From NCBI GenBank assembly GCA_963834715.1, contig CAWIDE010000022.1, positions 682,001 through 746,000 of the forward strand: a stretch of DNA of 64,000 nucleotides, in the 5' to 3' direction. Made by a program: the position numbers and the translations under genes. Positions 15,393 to 24,921 of the stretch are shown one piece after another; within the stretch, counting starts at the first letter, position 1; each line of letters opens with the position of its first letter. The notes under the pieces were generated by a model. That model worked only from the letters and a program-made list of their open reading frames with translations. It did not search any database and was not told the origin of the DNA. Origin of the DNA: CAVSUZ01 sp963834715. Its GTDB lineage: Bacteria; Pseudomonadota; Alphaproteobacteria; Acetobacterales; Acetobacteraceae.

Positions 15393-17306
15393 TCAGGAGC
15401 CTGACGCGAAACTCTCAAACACCTTCTGGTTCACGCGAGGATTCATCCGATCCCGCAGCGCTCTGGCAAACCCGGCATTGATATCCGTCACCAGCGTCCG
15501 CTGCAGTGCCGCAACAACACTGTCATATCCCGCCTTGTCCTGCTCGGGCTTCGGCACTTCGGTCTTGTCCGGTACCGCGACGATGAATTCATCCCCGGAC
15601 CCCACCATTGTCGGTTGCCCCGGCTTCAGGCTGAACAGCACCTTCTGCAGCGGTGCCGGCATCCCCTCGGCCGAGCCGGTGCGCGTGATCATTGGCGTCG
15701 GCCGGACCGTAACACCTGCGACCGTCGCCGCATCCGCGATGCTCTGGCCGCCCTGGATGGCCGTAAGCATCTTCGTCGCCGCCTCTTCCGCCTCCTTCCG
15801 CCGGGCCGCTGCGGTCCAGTCCGCCGTCACTTGGTCCTTCACCTCGTTGAACGGCTTCTCATGCGCCGGCGTGACGCTCTGCACCGCCACTGCGTAGAAT
15901 ACCGAGCCGCCTTGTCCCGGAAGCTGCACCTCGTTCAGTTGCGCCGGCGGCTGGCCAACTTGGGTTTTGAAAGCCGCATCTACCAAAGCCTTCCGCAGCT
16001 CGGGCGGGCCAGGGATCGGCGCCGGGCCGCCTGCCGGCGTGGTGCCTTGTGCATCCAGCGTGCCCTCTACGCCCACCAGCCCCAGGTTGCTGGGGATTTT
16101 CGTGAGCCCCACGCCCGTGCCCAGGATGTCGTCCACCTTGTTGACCACATCATAGATCTGCTGCGAGGCCTTCTGCTGCAGCACGCGGGCGCGGATTTCG
16201 TCCTTCGCCTGGGCGAAGCTCTTCTCGGAGCCCGGCGTGGCTTGCGTTACCTTCACGACGTCCCAGCCGAGCGCTGTCTTGATCGGCCCGGCCACGGTGC
16301 CCGGCTGGGCCTCGAACGCGGCCTTCGCCAGGTCGGGATCGGGCACGCCCGCCTCGGACGTCTTGTCCAGCTCTACCGCGCTGCCGCCGTCCGCCTGCGC
16401 CTGCTTCTGGATTGCCGCCCAATCGGCGCCTGAGTGCCACTGATCGGTGAGCGCTTTCGCCTCGGCCTCATCATGCAGCACCACGACCTGCAGCGACCGG
16501 CTGGCCGGGCTCCCGTATTCCGATTTGTGCGAGTCATAGTAGGCCTGGAGTTCCTGATCCGTCGCTGTGAGGGCTTTGGCCAGCGTCTCCGGTGCAAGCA
16601 CCGCGGCCTGGACTCGCCGATACTCCGGCACCTGGTACGCCCAGGGGTGATTGTCGTACCAGTTCTTCATTTCGGCGTCGGTGGGCGCCGGCGGGTTCGG
16701 CTCCGCATCCACCGGGAACTCCGCCATCAGGGCCGAGCGTTTCTCCTCCTCGACGGCGAAGATGGACCTCGCCATCGGCGGCGGAACTGTTACTCCGGTC
16801 GTGATCGCCCCAAGCAGTTGCTGGGTCGCGAGCTGCTGGCGCATCAGCGCCAGGAACTGCTGTTCACCAAGACCATTGGCCTGCAGCACCGCATCAAGCT
16901 TCGCGCGGTCGAACTGGCCGTTCGCCCCGAGAAACGCCGGCATGGAGAACACTGCCCCCCGCAGCGCCGCATCCGGCACCACCACGCGCAACCGCCTGAG
17001 CTCCTGGTCGATCGCAATCTGGCTTACCATCTGGCTGAGCGTCTGGTCGGCGACCTGCCGCCGCAACGGGGGCGTGACGTCCTGTCCTGGCGGCAACTGC
17101 CGTTCCATCACCGCCATGTTGCGCTGGAAGCTCTCCTGGAACTGAGCAGGCTCGATAGTCTCGCCACCCACTTTCGCGAGATAGGTCGTGGTTCCGATCT
17201 GGCGCACCACGTCGCCCACACCCCAGACGACGAAGGCCACCACCATGATCCCGAAGAAAATCCGGACCGGCCAAGTTTCCAGGTAGCGGCGAAGGGACGT
17301 TAACAT
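15393..17306 (-). CDS. PpiD/SurA-type peptidylprolyl isomerase, membrane anchored
   Basis: A 637-residue chaperone/isomerase. An N-terminal membrane anchor (VRIFFGIMVVAFVVWGVGDV) places the rest in the periplasm. A SurA-N-like domain follows (QMVSQIAIDQELRRLRVVVP), then a parvulin-like region near residues 265-385 (SRSLQVVVLHDEAEAKALTD, and LGWDVVKVTQATPG). The length and plan fit PpiD, which helps fold outer-membrane and secreted proteins near SecYEG. The trpE start lies 13 bases after its stop, so the two are probably cotranscribed. Confidence 0.9.
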   Translation of the reverse strand: MLTSLRRYLETWPVRIFFGIMVVAFVVWGVGDVVRQIGTTTYLAKVGGETIEPAQFQESFQRNMAVMERQLPPGQDVTPPLRRQVADQTLSQMVSQIAIDQELRRLRVVVPDAALRGAVFSMPAFLGANGQFDRAKLDAVLQANGLGEQQFLALMRQQLATQQLLGAITTGVTVPPPMARSIFAVEEEKRSALMAEFPVDAEPNPPAPTDAEMKNWYDNHPWAYQVPEYRRVQAAVLAPETLAKALTATDQELQAYYDSHKSEYGSPASRSLQVVVLHDEAEAKALTDQWHSGADWAAIQKQAQADGGSAVELDKTSEAGVPDPDLAKAAFEAQPGTVAGPIKTALGWDVVKVTQATPGSEKSFAQAKDEIRARVLQQKASQQIYDVVNKVDDILGTGVGLTKIPSNLGLVGVEGTLDAQGTTPAGGPAPIPGPPELRKALVDAAFKTQVGQPPAQLNEVQLPGQGGSVFYAVAVQSVTPAHEKPFNEVKDQVTADWTAAARRKEAEEAATKMLTAIQGGQSIADAATVAGVTVRPTPMITRTGSAEGMPAPLQKVLFSLKPGQPTMVGSGDEFIVAVPDKTEVPKPEQDKAGYDSVVAALQRTLVTDINAGFARALRDRMNPRVNQKVFESFASGS

Positions 17307-17406
17307 TGCGCGGCGACGGCCATGGGAGGCCGCAGCTTATACGGTCACCTCCCGGTGTTTGCCAGCGGCGCTGCGGGCTGCCAACTCGCTGTCGGCTTAG
17401 ATCCGG

Positions 17407-17660
17407 TCAGCCATGCCTCTGCGGATGCTCCAATCGTTCGACCCGCTGGATCAGCTCATCGATCTGGCCTTGCAGGTCGCTTCGGCATCGATCCCCTTTG
17501 TCAAAGCCGCTTCAACGCGCGTGAGCCGTCTATCGATCCGGGTAAGCCGCCCGTTGATGCGGCGGGACTGATCCTCGAACTCATTCCGAAGCGCCTCCTG
17601 ATTGTTCAGGACGCGCTGCACCAGGGACCGCAGCAGTTCCGGGCCAACGGGCTCGGGCAT
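17407..17660 (-). pseudogene. Small coiled-coil protein, probably frameshifted
   Basis: An ATG at 17660 opens a helical, charged peptide (VQRVLNNQEALRNEFEDQSR, then RLTRIDRRLTRVEAAL) that stops at 17451 with an uncharacteristic tail. In an adjacent frame the pattern resumes as DLQGQIDELIQRVERLEH and ends at 17407. One single-base change near 17465-17500 would give one continuous coiled coil of about 84 residues. Short proteins of this kind, of unknown function, are common in Acetobacteraceae. No strong ribosome site is visible. Confidence 0.5.
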
Positions 17661-17731
17661 TGCTCGCTTCTTGCCCTATTAAGGCCGATTAAGGAAGAGT
17701 TGGCAGGGCCCCCTGTAGTCGGCCGTCGCCT

Positions 17732-20359
17732 TTATGCCGCCCTGGCGAGCCTCCGCCGGGCCGCCGCGACCTCCGGCCCCGTTACGACCAGCGGCGCGCA
17801 ACCTTCCGCTTCCCACTGCAGGATTGCGAAGTCCGGATGCAGCATCATCGGGGCGCTACCATTCTCGAACATGCACTTGCCCCCGGTGTCGAGGAACGAC
17901 TCGGTCGGCAGCCCCTCGGCCAGGATCACGTCATGCCGCGGCAGCTCCACATGGTAGTAGGTGACGCGATCCATGGGCACCTGCGCGATGGCAGCCCCAT
18001 TGATCAGGTACTTCACCGGGATCAGCACCCCTTCGAAGAACACCGCATGATCGGGCGATAGCCAGAGGTCGCGCGCCGGCCGCCTTGGCCCGAACGCCCC
18101 GGCCCGCACGCGGACCGGCCAGACCTTCCGCGGCTCCGGGTGCCGCGCGCAATCAACGGACCGCCGGCCGATCCATACGACCGGCGCTGCCGCCCCCCCG
18201 AGTTCGGTCGGTACGAGGTCGCCCTCTCGCAGCTCCTCCACCGGCACATCGCCACGGGTCGTCCGGATCAGCGTCCCTTCGGTGAAGCAGGGCATCGCCC
18301 CCAGCCCGCCATCGGCGTTGACGGTCTCCAGCTCATTGCGCTGAGCTGTGGTGAGACTCGAGCCCAGATCCAGCGTGCCGATCACCGAACCTGTGTTGCC
18401 CGGTCCGCTGTACAGTAGCAACGCATCGTCCCCGTCTGAGGCAATGCCGCCCGAGACAATCTGTGTGCTTGCGATGGGCGTGATCGAGCCGTAGGTCACG
18501 CTGCTGACATTGCCATTGCCGTCGGAGGCAATGCTGACGCTCTGCAGCACGATCTCGGCGTGCGTATTGAAATTGCTGATCACCGCGCCGAAGCCGTCCA
18601 GCGACCCAATGGTCAGCACGCCGAACGATGTGCCGTTTTTGAAAGTGACGGTCTGGCTGTTATCGATTGTACCGGCATTGACGAACAGGTTGCCGCCCCC
18701 GGCTACGTCTAATGTGCCGCCGCCACCGCCCCCGTCAGTGATGGTGGGGCTGGAAACGAGCATGGTGCCGGCCTGGCCCAGGATGGTGCCCGTGTTAATC
18801 AGCGAGTCGGTGGCGACGAAGGTCCCGTTGGGACCAAGCGTGCCTGTGTTGTCATAGGTCGTCGGATCGACCACGCCCCCGAGGATCTGGAGAATGCCGG
18901 TCGCCGTGTGGCTCAACGCACCCGCGACATTGAGGGTCGAACCGGCACCGACCACGACATCGCCGTTCGTGATCGCCATGTTCCCGGTCACATGCAGATA
19001 GCTGCCATGGCCTTCCAGGTCGATGTCGCCCGAACCACCGGCTGAGCCGACCTGGGCACTGCTCGCGGTCAGCGTCGCCCCATTCGCAATCGAGAGGTCC
19101 CCAACGCCGGCTCCGCCGACAGTCAGCAGGCCGTCCCCTGCATTGGTGCCGGACAAGGTGATGGAGCTACCCGTGCCCGAAAGCGCCACGTTTCCTGAGG
19201 CTGTGGATTGGTTGCCGATAACCAGGTCCGTGGCATCCACCGTCCCGCCAGCCGAAACTCCCAGCGAACCGGTCGCCCCGTCTCCCACCACCAGCGTGCC
19301 CCCGACGTTCCACGTGGAGTTCGTCCCCGTCACCGTGACCGATGATCCATCGGCCCCCGAGGCCGCCCCGATGTCCGCTGCAGGTCCTGAGTAACCCGTC
19401 CCAGGGTTCGTAATCACGGTGGCCCCGTTGAGGATGCGCAGTGTCCCGAGCCCCGTGCCAAGATCCGCCGGCACGAGGCTGTCCACGGTGTTTCCACCCA
19501 CTGTGAACTGCCCCACGTTGTTCAACGTGGAGCCGGGACCGGTGACCGTAACGTCGCCCTCTCCGCCGGTATCGAAGCCAATCGATATCCCGCCTCCCGG
19601 CTGCCTCGCGTTGCCGCCGCTGTGGACCGTCCCCCCCTGCTCAACGACCAGGGCGCCCATCCCGGCGTCCCCGACATTCACCTGGCCCGATGCTGAGAGG
19701 GAGCCGCTAACCACCACGGTGCCGGAGCCCCCAGCCTGTTCGCCGATATCGACCGCGGGAAGATCCCCGTTGCTGGTCCCCGCAATGACGGTGCCCCCAG
19801 CCGAAATCGTTATCGCGCCGGAACCGAGATTCCCAACCACCACATTGTTCGTCCCGGCATTTAATAGCCCAGCCACTGCAAGGGAGCCGCTCCCGGCATC
19901 CCCCAGGATGATCTCCCCTGATTCCGTGAAGCTGGAGCCAGTCCCGACAGACAGCAGGCCACCCTGGTTGGCGGATGCCCCGAGATCCAAGACCGCCCCT
20001 CCGCCGCCCAAGGGTCCCGACGAACCGGACTGCGTGATCTCCAGCACACCGCTACCGGTGTTCGCCACGAGGGTTGCGGCCGACGTTCCCTGTCCAACGA
20101 TCAGCGTCTGAGGATGCGCCGATGGGTCGAAAACAACGTTTCCGCCGTTCAGCCCCCCGTCAACCTGAAGCGTGCCGCCATCGCCGATCTCTGCGACACC
20201 CGAGCCCGACAGCGAACCGTTGACCTCCAGCGATCCGCCGGGCGTAACTTCAAGCAGGCCATCGTTGGTTGTGGCAGTGATTGTGCCGGTGCCGGAAGCG
20301 GTTTGACCCGCCTCAATCGTGCCGCCACCGAAGTTCGAGCCGTTGATAGTGACGCCCAC
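17732..20359 (-). CDS. Hint-domain protein with N-terminal beta-helix repeats
   Basis: An 875-residue protein. Residues 1 to about 660 are glycine/serine/threonine-rich imperfect repeats of the type VGDGATGSLGVSAGGTVDAT and VNVGDAGMGALVVEQGGTVH, as in autotransporter passenger beta-helices. The C-terminal 180 residues are a Hint (hedgehog/intein-like) domain: PCFTEGTLIRTTRGDVPVEE with the catalytic Cys, then LWLSPDHAVFFEGVLIPV with the His. Hint domains self-cleave proteins. No signal peptide or autotransporter barrel is visible. The GTG at 20359 follows GGGAG. It sits between ppiD and tpiA and is divergent from tpiA. Such proteins are frequent in Acetobacteraceae; the function is unknown. 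Confidence 0.85.
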   Translation of the reverse strand: MGVTINGSNFGGGTIEAGQTASGTGTITATTNDGLLEVTPGGSLEVNGSLSGSGVAEIGDGGTLQVDGGLNGGNVVFDPSAHPQTLIVGQGTSAATLVANTGSGVLEITQSGSSGPLGGGGAVLDLGASANQGGLLSVGTGSSFTESGEIILGDAGSGSLAVAGLLNAGTNNVVVGNLGSGAITISAGGTVIAGTSNGDLPAVDIGEQAGGSGTVVVSGSLSASGQVNVGDAGMGALVVEQGGTVHSGGNARQPGGGISIGFDTGGEGDVTVTGPGSTLNNVGQFTVGGNTVDSLVPADLGTGLGTLRILNGATVITNPGTGYSGPAADIGAASGADGSSVTVTGTNSTWNVGGTLVVGDGATGSLGVSAGGTVDATDLVIGNQSTASGNVALSGTGSSITLSGTNAGDGLLTVGGAGVGDLSIANGATLTASSAQVGSAGGSGDIDLEGHGSYLHVTGNMAITNGDVVVGAGSTLNVAGALSHTATGILQILGGVVDPTTYDNTGTLGPNGTFVATDSLINTGTILGQAGTMLVSSPTITDGGGGGGTLDVAGGGNLFVNAGTIDNSQTVTFKNGTSFGVLTIGSLDGFGAVISNFNTHAEIVLQSVSIASDGNGNVSSVTYGSITPIASTQIVSGGIASDGDDALLLYSGPGNTGSVIGTLDLGSSLTTAQRNELETVNADGGLGAMPCFTEGTLIRTTRGDVPVEELREGDLVPTELGGAAAPVVWIGRRSVDCARHPEPRKVWPVRVRAGAFGPRRPARDLWLSPDHAVFFEGVLIPVKYLINGAAIAQVPMDRVTYYHVELPRHDVILAEGLPTESFLDTGGKCMFENGSAPMMLHPDFAILQWEAEGCAPLVVTGPEVAAARRRLARAA

Positions 20360-20514
20360 GCGCCTGCTCCCAGGTTACGAGAAAGACAACTGCGTACAAG
20401 AAGATCCGCACGCAGACATTGCATTCCCGCATTTAACATCTGGTGAATTTTAACCCCGGTCCCGCCTACCTCATCCAGCTTGCACCTCGCGGCCCCCCGC
20501 CTCTAATCACCCCC

Positions 20515-21303
20515 ATGCCCCAACTCATTGCCGGCAACTGGAAAATGCACACGCTCCGCGCCGAGGCGGAGGCCCTGGCCCGTGCCATCCGCGACGGCGC
20601 CCCCGAGATCACCTGCGACCTGCTGATTTGCCCACCAGCCATCCATCTCCATGCCGTTGCCCCCATCCTCGCCAGTTCCGCCGTCGCCCTCGGGGCCCAG
20701 GACTGCCATCAGGAACCCAAAGGGGCCCATACCGGCGATATCAGCGCCCCCATGCTGTACGATGCCGGAGCGCGCTGGGTTATCCTCGGCCACTCGGAAC
20801 GCCGGCGGGACCACGGTGAAACTGATGAGCTGGTCCGCGAGAAGGTCGTCGCCGCTGTCGAGGCTGGCCTGACCCCCATCGTGTGCGTTGGCGAAACCGC
20901 GGATCAACGCCGGTCAGGCCAGGAAACCGAGGTCGTCGGCTGGCAGCTCTCCGGCAGCCTGCCCAAGGGCTTCGCCGGCGTGATCTCCTATGAGCCGGTT
21001 TGGGCCATCGGCTCCGGTAAGACCCCAACAGAGCAGCAGGTTGCCGCCATGCACGCGTTCATCCGGGAGGAGCTGCGGCGGCAGTTCGGCGAGGCGGGAC
21101 GCACCATCCGGATTCTGTACGGCGGCTCGGTCAAGCCGTCCAACGCGAGCGCCTTGCTTAGGGTGCCGAATGTGGACGGTGCGCTGGTCGGGGGCGCCAG
21201 TCTTGTTGCCGAGGACTTTCTGGCCATTGCCCGGGCGGGCCAGGGGATAGACCTAAATGCCTCTCCGTGGTCCTCCCATGGTCCTCAGCCTTCTCCGTGT
21301 TGA
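20515..21303 (+). CDS. tpiA: Triosephosphate isomerase
   Basis: A 262-residue TIM barrel that interconverts dihydroxyacetone phosphate and glyceraldehyde 3-phosphate. Catalytic Lys is in AGNWKMHTL, His in ILGHSERR, and Glu in YEPVWAIGSG; the phosphate loop is YGGSVKPSNA. The ATG at 20515 begins the conserved MPQLIAGNWKM. The last 17 residues (after AIARAGQG) go beyond the usual end. It precedes secG by 78 bases, the common alphaproteobacterial order. Confidence 0.96.
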   Translation: MPQLIAGNWKMHTLRAEAEALARAIRDGAPEITCDLLICPPAIHLHAVAPILASSAVALGAQDCHQEPKGAHTGDISAPMLYDAGARWVILGHSERRRDHGETDELVREKVVAAVEAGLTPIVCVGETADQRRSGQETEVVGWQLSGSLPKGFAGVISYEPVWAIGSGKTPTEQQVAAMHAFIREELRRQFGEAGRTIRILYGGSVKPSNASALLRVPNVDGALVGGASLVAEDFLAIARAGQGIDLNASPWSSHGPQPSPC

Positions 21304-21381
21304 AAACTGAACCGCGCCCCCCGAGCCCACACCCAGCATAGCCCTTGTGAACCGGGCCACCCGCTCCTATCACCAGCCCGC

Positions 21382-21780
21382 ATGATGGCCGTCCTGATGT
21401 CCGTCCAGGTTTTCGTCTGCATCGCCCTGATCGGCGTTGTACTGATCCAAAGGAGCGAGGGCGGTGGCCTGGGCATCGGCAGCTCGCAGGGCATGGGCGC
21501 CTTCATGTCCGGGCGCGGCACCGCCAATCTGCTCACCCGCACCACTGCTATCCTGGCTGCCATTTTTCTCGCTCTGTCACTCACGATGGCGGTGCTGAAC
21601 CGCGGCACCTCGGGCGCCGGGAGCTCCGTCCTGGCGATGCCCCAGACTTCCCCGCCTACCTCGCCCGGCAAGAATGTGCCGCTCAATCATGCGGCGGTTC
21701 CGCCGAGCCAGAACATCAAGGCCGCCCCCGGCCCGGCTCCGGCACCAGCCGTCCCGCCAGGACCGCAGGTCCCGCATTAA
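21382..21780 (+). CDS. secG: Preprotein translocase subunit SecG
   Basis: A 132-residue protein with the two SecG membrane helices (VLMSVQVFVCIALIGVVLIQ and TTAILAAIFLALSLTMAVLN) joined by the conserved RSEGGGLGIGSSQGMG loop. A proline/alanine-rich cytoplasmic tail of about 50 residues follows, usual in this group. It aids SecYE in protein export. It lies between tpiA and pyrG and is probably cotranscribed with both. Confidence 0.93.
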   Translation: MMAVLMSVQVFVCIALIGVVLIQRSEGGGLGIGSSQGMGAFMSGRGTANLLTRTTAILAAIFLALSLTMAVLNRGTSGAGSSVLAMPQTSPPTSPGKNVPLNHAAVPPSQNIKAAPGPAPAPAVPPGPQVPH

Positions 21781-21837
21781 AAGCTTCGCCACAAAAGCCT
21801 TCCCTGTAGCCGATTCGGCTACCTATATCGGAGTTCC

Positions 21838-23469
21838 ATGACGCGGTTTGTCTTTATTACCGGCGGCGTGGTCTCCTCGTTAGGTAAGGGTATTGCATCG
21901 GCGGCCCTCGGGGCGCTGCTGCAGGCGCGCGGCTACAGCGTGCGGCTGCGCAAGCTCGATCCCTATCTCAATGTCGATCCCGGCACGATGAGCCCCTACC
22001 AACACGGCGAGGTGTTCGTCACCGACGACGGAGCGGAGACCGACCTCGATCTGGGCCATTACGAGCGCTTCACCGGCGTGCATGCCACCAGAGCGGACAA
22101 TGCCACCACGGGGCGCATTTATTCCGAAGTGATCGCCAAGGAGCGTCGCGGTGACTACCTGGGCGCCACGGTGCAGGTGATCCCGCACATCACCGACGCG
22201 ATCAAGGAAACCATCGTCAACGAGACCAGCGGCTTCGATTTCGTCCTGGTGGAGATCGGCGGAACCGTCGGCGACATCGAAAGCCTGCCATTCCTGGAGG
22301 CCATCCGCCAGCTCAGCAATGAGGTCGGGCCGGAATGCTGCATGTTCGTGCACCTGACCCTGGTGCCCTACATTCCCTCGGCGGGGGAGTTGAAGACCAA
22401 GCCGACCCAGCACTCGGTGAAGGAGCTGCTGAATGTCGGAATCCAGCCGCAGATGCTGCTGTGTCGCTGCGACCGCCCGATCCCTGCGGCCGAGCGGCGC
22501 AAAATCGCCCTATTCTGCAACCTTCACCCGGAAGCCGTGATCGCAGCGCTGGACGTTGATACGATCTACGCGGTGCCGCTCAGCTATCACGCAGAGGGCA
22601 TGGATCGAGAAGTCCTCCGGTATTTCGGCCTCCCACACGATGGCAAGCCGGACCTGAGGCGCTGGGAGGACACCGTGGAGGCCATCCGCTCCCCGGAGGG
22701 CGAGGTGCGGATCGCTGTCATCGGCAAGTACACCCACCTACCCGATAGCTATAAGTCCCTGGGCGAGGCGTTAACCCACGGGGGCATCGCCAACCGTGTG
22801 CGAGTGAACCTCGACTGGGTTGACAGCGAAATTTTCAGCCAGCCGGACGCCGTCCAACTCCTGGACGCGGTCAACGGCATCCTGGTGCCCGGCGGCTTTG
22901 GCGAACGCGGCACCCCCGGCAAGATCGAGGCGGTACGCTTCGCGCGGGAACGCCGGGTGCCGTTCTTCGGCATCTGCTTCGGCATGCAGATGGCGGTGAT
23001 CGAGGCCGCCCGGAATCTGGCCGATCTGGCTGACGCCTCCTCCACCGAGTTTGGGCCTTGCAAAACCCCGGTCGTCGGGCTGCTGACGGAATGGGCCCGC
23101 GGGAACGAGATCGAACGCCGCATCGAAGGCGGCGATCTGGGCGGCACCATGCGGCTCGGCGCCTATCCGGCCGTGCTGAGCGAGGGCAGCCTGGTCCGTG
23201 AGCTTTATGGCGACGCCGCGGTTATTCGGGAACGGCACCGGCACCGCTACGAGGTTAACGTGCATTTCCGGACGATCCTGGAATCGACGGGCATGCGGTT
23301 TTGCGGCATGTCGCCCGATGGCGTGCTGCCGGAAATCGTCGAACGCCCGGAACACCCCTGGTTCGTCGGCGTGCAGTATCACCCCGAGCTGAAATCCAAG
23401 CCGTTCGATCCGCACCCGTTGTTCGCCGGGTTCATTCAAGCCGCTGTTCGTCAGGCGCGGTTGGTGTGA
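21838..23469 (+). CDS. pyrG: CTP synthase
   Basis: A 543-residue, full-length CTP synthase that aminates UTP using glutamine and ATP. The N-terminal synthase domain begins FITGGVVSSLGKGIASA and has VEIGGTVGDIESLPFLEAIR. The C-terminal class I glutaminase has PFFGICFGMQMAV with the nucleophile Cys and VQYHPELKS with His and Glu. GGAG precedes the ATG. A small membrane-protein gene starts inside its stop codon. Confidence 0.97.
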   Translation: MTRFVFITGGVVSSLGKGIASAALGALLQARGYSVRLRKLDPYLNVDPGTMSPYQHGEVFVTDDGAETDLDLGHYERFTGVHATRADNATTGRIYSEVIAKERRGDYLGATVQVIPHITDAIKETIVNETSGFDFVLVEIGGTVGDIESLPFLEAIRQLSNEVGPECCMFVHLTLVPYIPSAGELKTKPTQHSVKELLNVGIQPQMLLCRCDRPIPAAERRKIALFCNLHPEAVIAALDVDTIYAVPLSYHAEGMDREVLRYFGLPHDGKPDLRRWEDTVEAIRSPEGEVRIAVIGKYTHLPDSYKSLGEALTHGGIANRVRVNLDWVDSEIFSQPDAVQLLDAVNGILVPGGFGERGTPGKIEAVRFARERRVPFFGICFGMQMAVIEAARNLADLADASSTEFGPCKTPVVGLLTEWARGNEIERRIEGGDLGGTMRLGAYPAVLSEGSLVRELYGDAAVIRERHRHRYEVNVHFRTILESTGMRFCGMSPDGVLPEIVERPEHPWFVGVQYHPELKSKPFDPHPLFAGFIQAAVRQARLV

Positions 23470-23705
23470 CCGCTGGGTTTGTGGCTGGCGGTTTTTGCGG
23501 CGCCGCCCTAATCATCGCCGCCTATTTCGCCAACCAGAAGGGATGGCTGGCTTCAACTGACTGGCGGTTTCCGGCCATCAATCTCGTTGGTGCTATCCTG
23601 ATCTTCGGCTCGCTGTTTGTTCAGTGGAACTTGCCCTCCGCCGTTATCGAGGCTTTCTGGATTGCGATCAGTCTCTATGGCTTGCTCCGGAGCCGCGCAT
23701 CATGA
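23466..23705 (+). CDS. Small membrane protein (CBU_0592-like)
   Basis: A 79-residue protein with three hydrophobic helices (FVAGGFCGAALIIAAYFANQ, INLVGAILIFGSLFVQWNL, AVIEAFWIAISLYGLL). It matches by eye the CBU_0592/YgjV-like group. The GTG at 23466 overlaps the last base of the pyrG stop codon and its own stop overlaps the kdsA ATG (ATGA), so it is coupled to both. The function is unknown. Confidence 0.7.
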   Translation: MTAGFVAGGFCGAALIIAAYFANQKGWLASTDWRFPAINLVGAILIFGSLFVQWNLPSAVIEAFWIAISLYGLLRSRAS

Positions 23706-24526
23706 AGACCGTCCATGTCGGACCCATCGCAATCGCCAACGACCGCCCGTTTGCCCTGATAGCCGGTCCATGCCAGATCGAATCGCGCGGCCACGCACTA
23801 GAGGTCGCCGCCGCTCTGCGGGAACTCTCGGCCGGCACCGGCGTCCCGCTGATCTACAAGTCCAGCTTCGATAAGGCCAACCGCACCAGCGCCACCAGCG
23901 CCCGCGGCGTTGGCGTGGAAGCCGGCTTGGCCATCCTGGCCGAAGTCCGCGAGCGCACCGGCCTGCCGACGCTGACCGACGTACACGCTCCCGAACAATG
24001 CGCCGCGGCAGCACTGGCCGTCGATGTCCTGCAAATCCCCGCCTTCCTATGCCGCCAAACCGACCTGCTCCTGGCCGCCGGGCGCACCGGCAAACCGATC
24101 AACGTGAAAAAGGGCCAGTTCCTGGCTCCGTGGGACATGGCGCAAGTCGCCGCCAAGATCGCCTCCACCGGCAACGAAAACATCCTGCTTTGCGAGCGCG
24201 GCGCGAGCTTCGGCTACAACATGCTGGTGACCGATTTCCGCGCCCTGCCGATCATGGCACGGACCGGCTATCCCGTGGTGTTCGATGCCACCCATTCGGT
24301 GCAGCTTCCAGGCGGACAGGGCACGTCTTCCGGCGGCCAGCGGGAGTTCGCCCCGGTTCTGGCCCGCGCCGCCCTGGCTGCGGGAGTCGCCGCGGTGTTC
24401 ATCGAGACCCACCCGGACCCGGACCACGCCCCCAGCGATGGACCGAACATGATCCCCCTCAGAGAAATGCCCGCGCTCATCGCCGGGCTCAAACAATTCG
24501 ACGATCTGGCCAAGCGCGCTGCCTGA
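23702..24526 (+). CDS. kdsA: 3-deoxy-8-phosphooctulonate synthase (KDO-8-P synthase)
   Basis: A 274-residue class I aldolase-type enzyme that condenses phosphoenolpyruvate with arabinose 5-phosphate to make KDO-8-P for lipopolysaccharide. Signature regions are LIAGPCQIESRGHALEVA, YKSSFDKANRTS, VTDFRALPIMARTGYPVVFD and THPDPDHAPSDGPNMIPL. It follows pyrG as in other alphaproteobacteria, but eno, the usual next gene, is replaced by a RidA gene. Confidence 0.96.
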   Translation: MKTVHVGPIAIANDRPFALIAGPCQIESRGHALEVAAALRELSAGTGVPLIYKSSFDKANRTSATSARGVGVEAGLAILAEVRERTGLPTLTDVHAPEQCAAAALAVDVLQIPAFLCRQTDLLLAAGRTGKPINVKKGQFLAPWDMAQVAAKIASTGNENILLCERGASFGYNMLVTDFRALPIMARTGYPVVFDATHSVQLPGGQGTSSGGQREFAPVLARAALAAGVAAVFIETHPDPDHAPSDGPNMIPLREMPALIAGLKQFDDLAKRAA

Positions 24527-24563
24527 GCCGTACAAGCGTCGGGCAAACTTCTAGGGGAGTCCG

Positions 24564-24914
24564 ATGACCAAGATCACCCGCACCGAACCTAACCCGATCC
24601 TGGCTAAGGCGGTGGAACATCACGGCTTTGTCTTTCTGCAGGGCTGCACCGCGCGAGACCCCTCCAAGGATGTTAAGGGCCAGACCCAGGACATCCTCGA
24701 ACAGATCGACCAGCTTCTGGAGACCCACGGAACCGATAAGACGCGCTTGCTCCAGGCGCAGATCTGGGTCACGGACATCCGCTTGCGGGACGCGATGAAC
24801 GAGGCCTGGACCGCCTGGCTGCCTTCAGGCGGCGCACCCGCCCGGGCCTGTGTGGAGGCCAAGCTGGCCGATCCGCGTCTACTCGTCGAAATTATGGTGA
24901 CTGCCTGTAAATGA
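24564..24914 (+). CDS. RidA family protein
   Basis: A 116-residue RidA/YjgF-type protein. RidA enzymes hydrolyse reactive enamines and imines made by PLP enzymes. The conserved arginine is in ARACVEAKLADPRLLVEI, and HGFVFLQGCTA matches the N-terminal strand. GGGGAG precedes the ATG. A strong terminator follows eight bases after the stop, closing the tpiA-secG-pyrG-kdsA unit. Confidence 0.9.
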   Translation: MTKITRTEPNPILAKAVEHHGFVFLQGCTARDPSKDVKGQTQDILEQIDQLLETHGTDKTRLLQAQIWVTDIRLRDAMNEAWTAWLPSGGAPARACVEAKLADPRLLVEIMVTACK

Positions 24915-24921
24915 ACCCGAA

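Noticed and set aside
15615..16433. Plus-strand open frame opposite ppiD
   Set aside because: Arg/Leu-rich shadow of the ppiD codons without a start signal.
19419..20111. Long plus-strand open frame inside the Hint gene
   Set aside because: It mirrors the Gly/Ser/Thr-rich repeat coding on the other strand (Pro/Ala/Val-rich product), with no ribosome site or domain.
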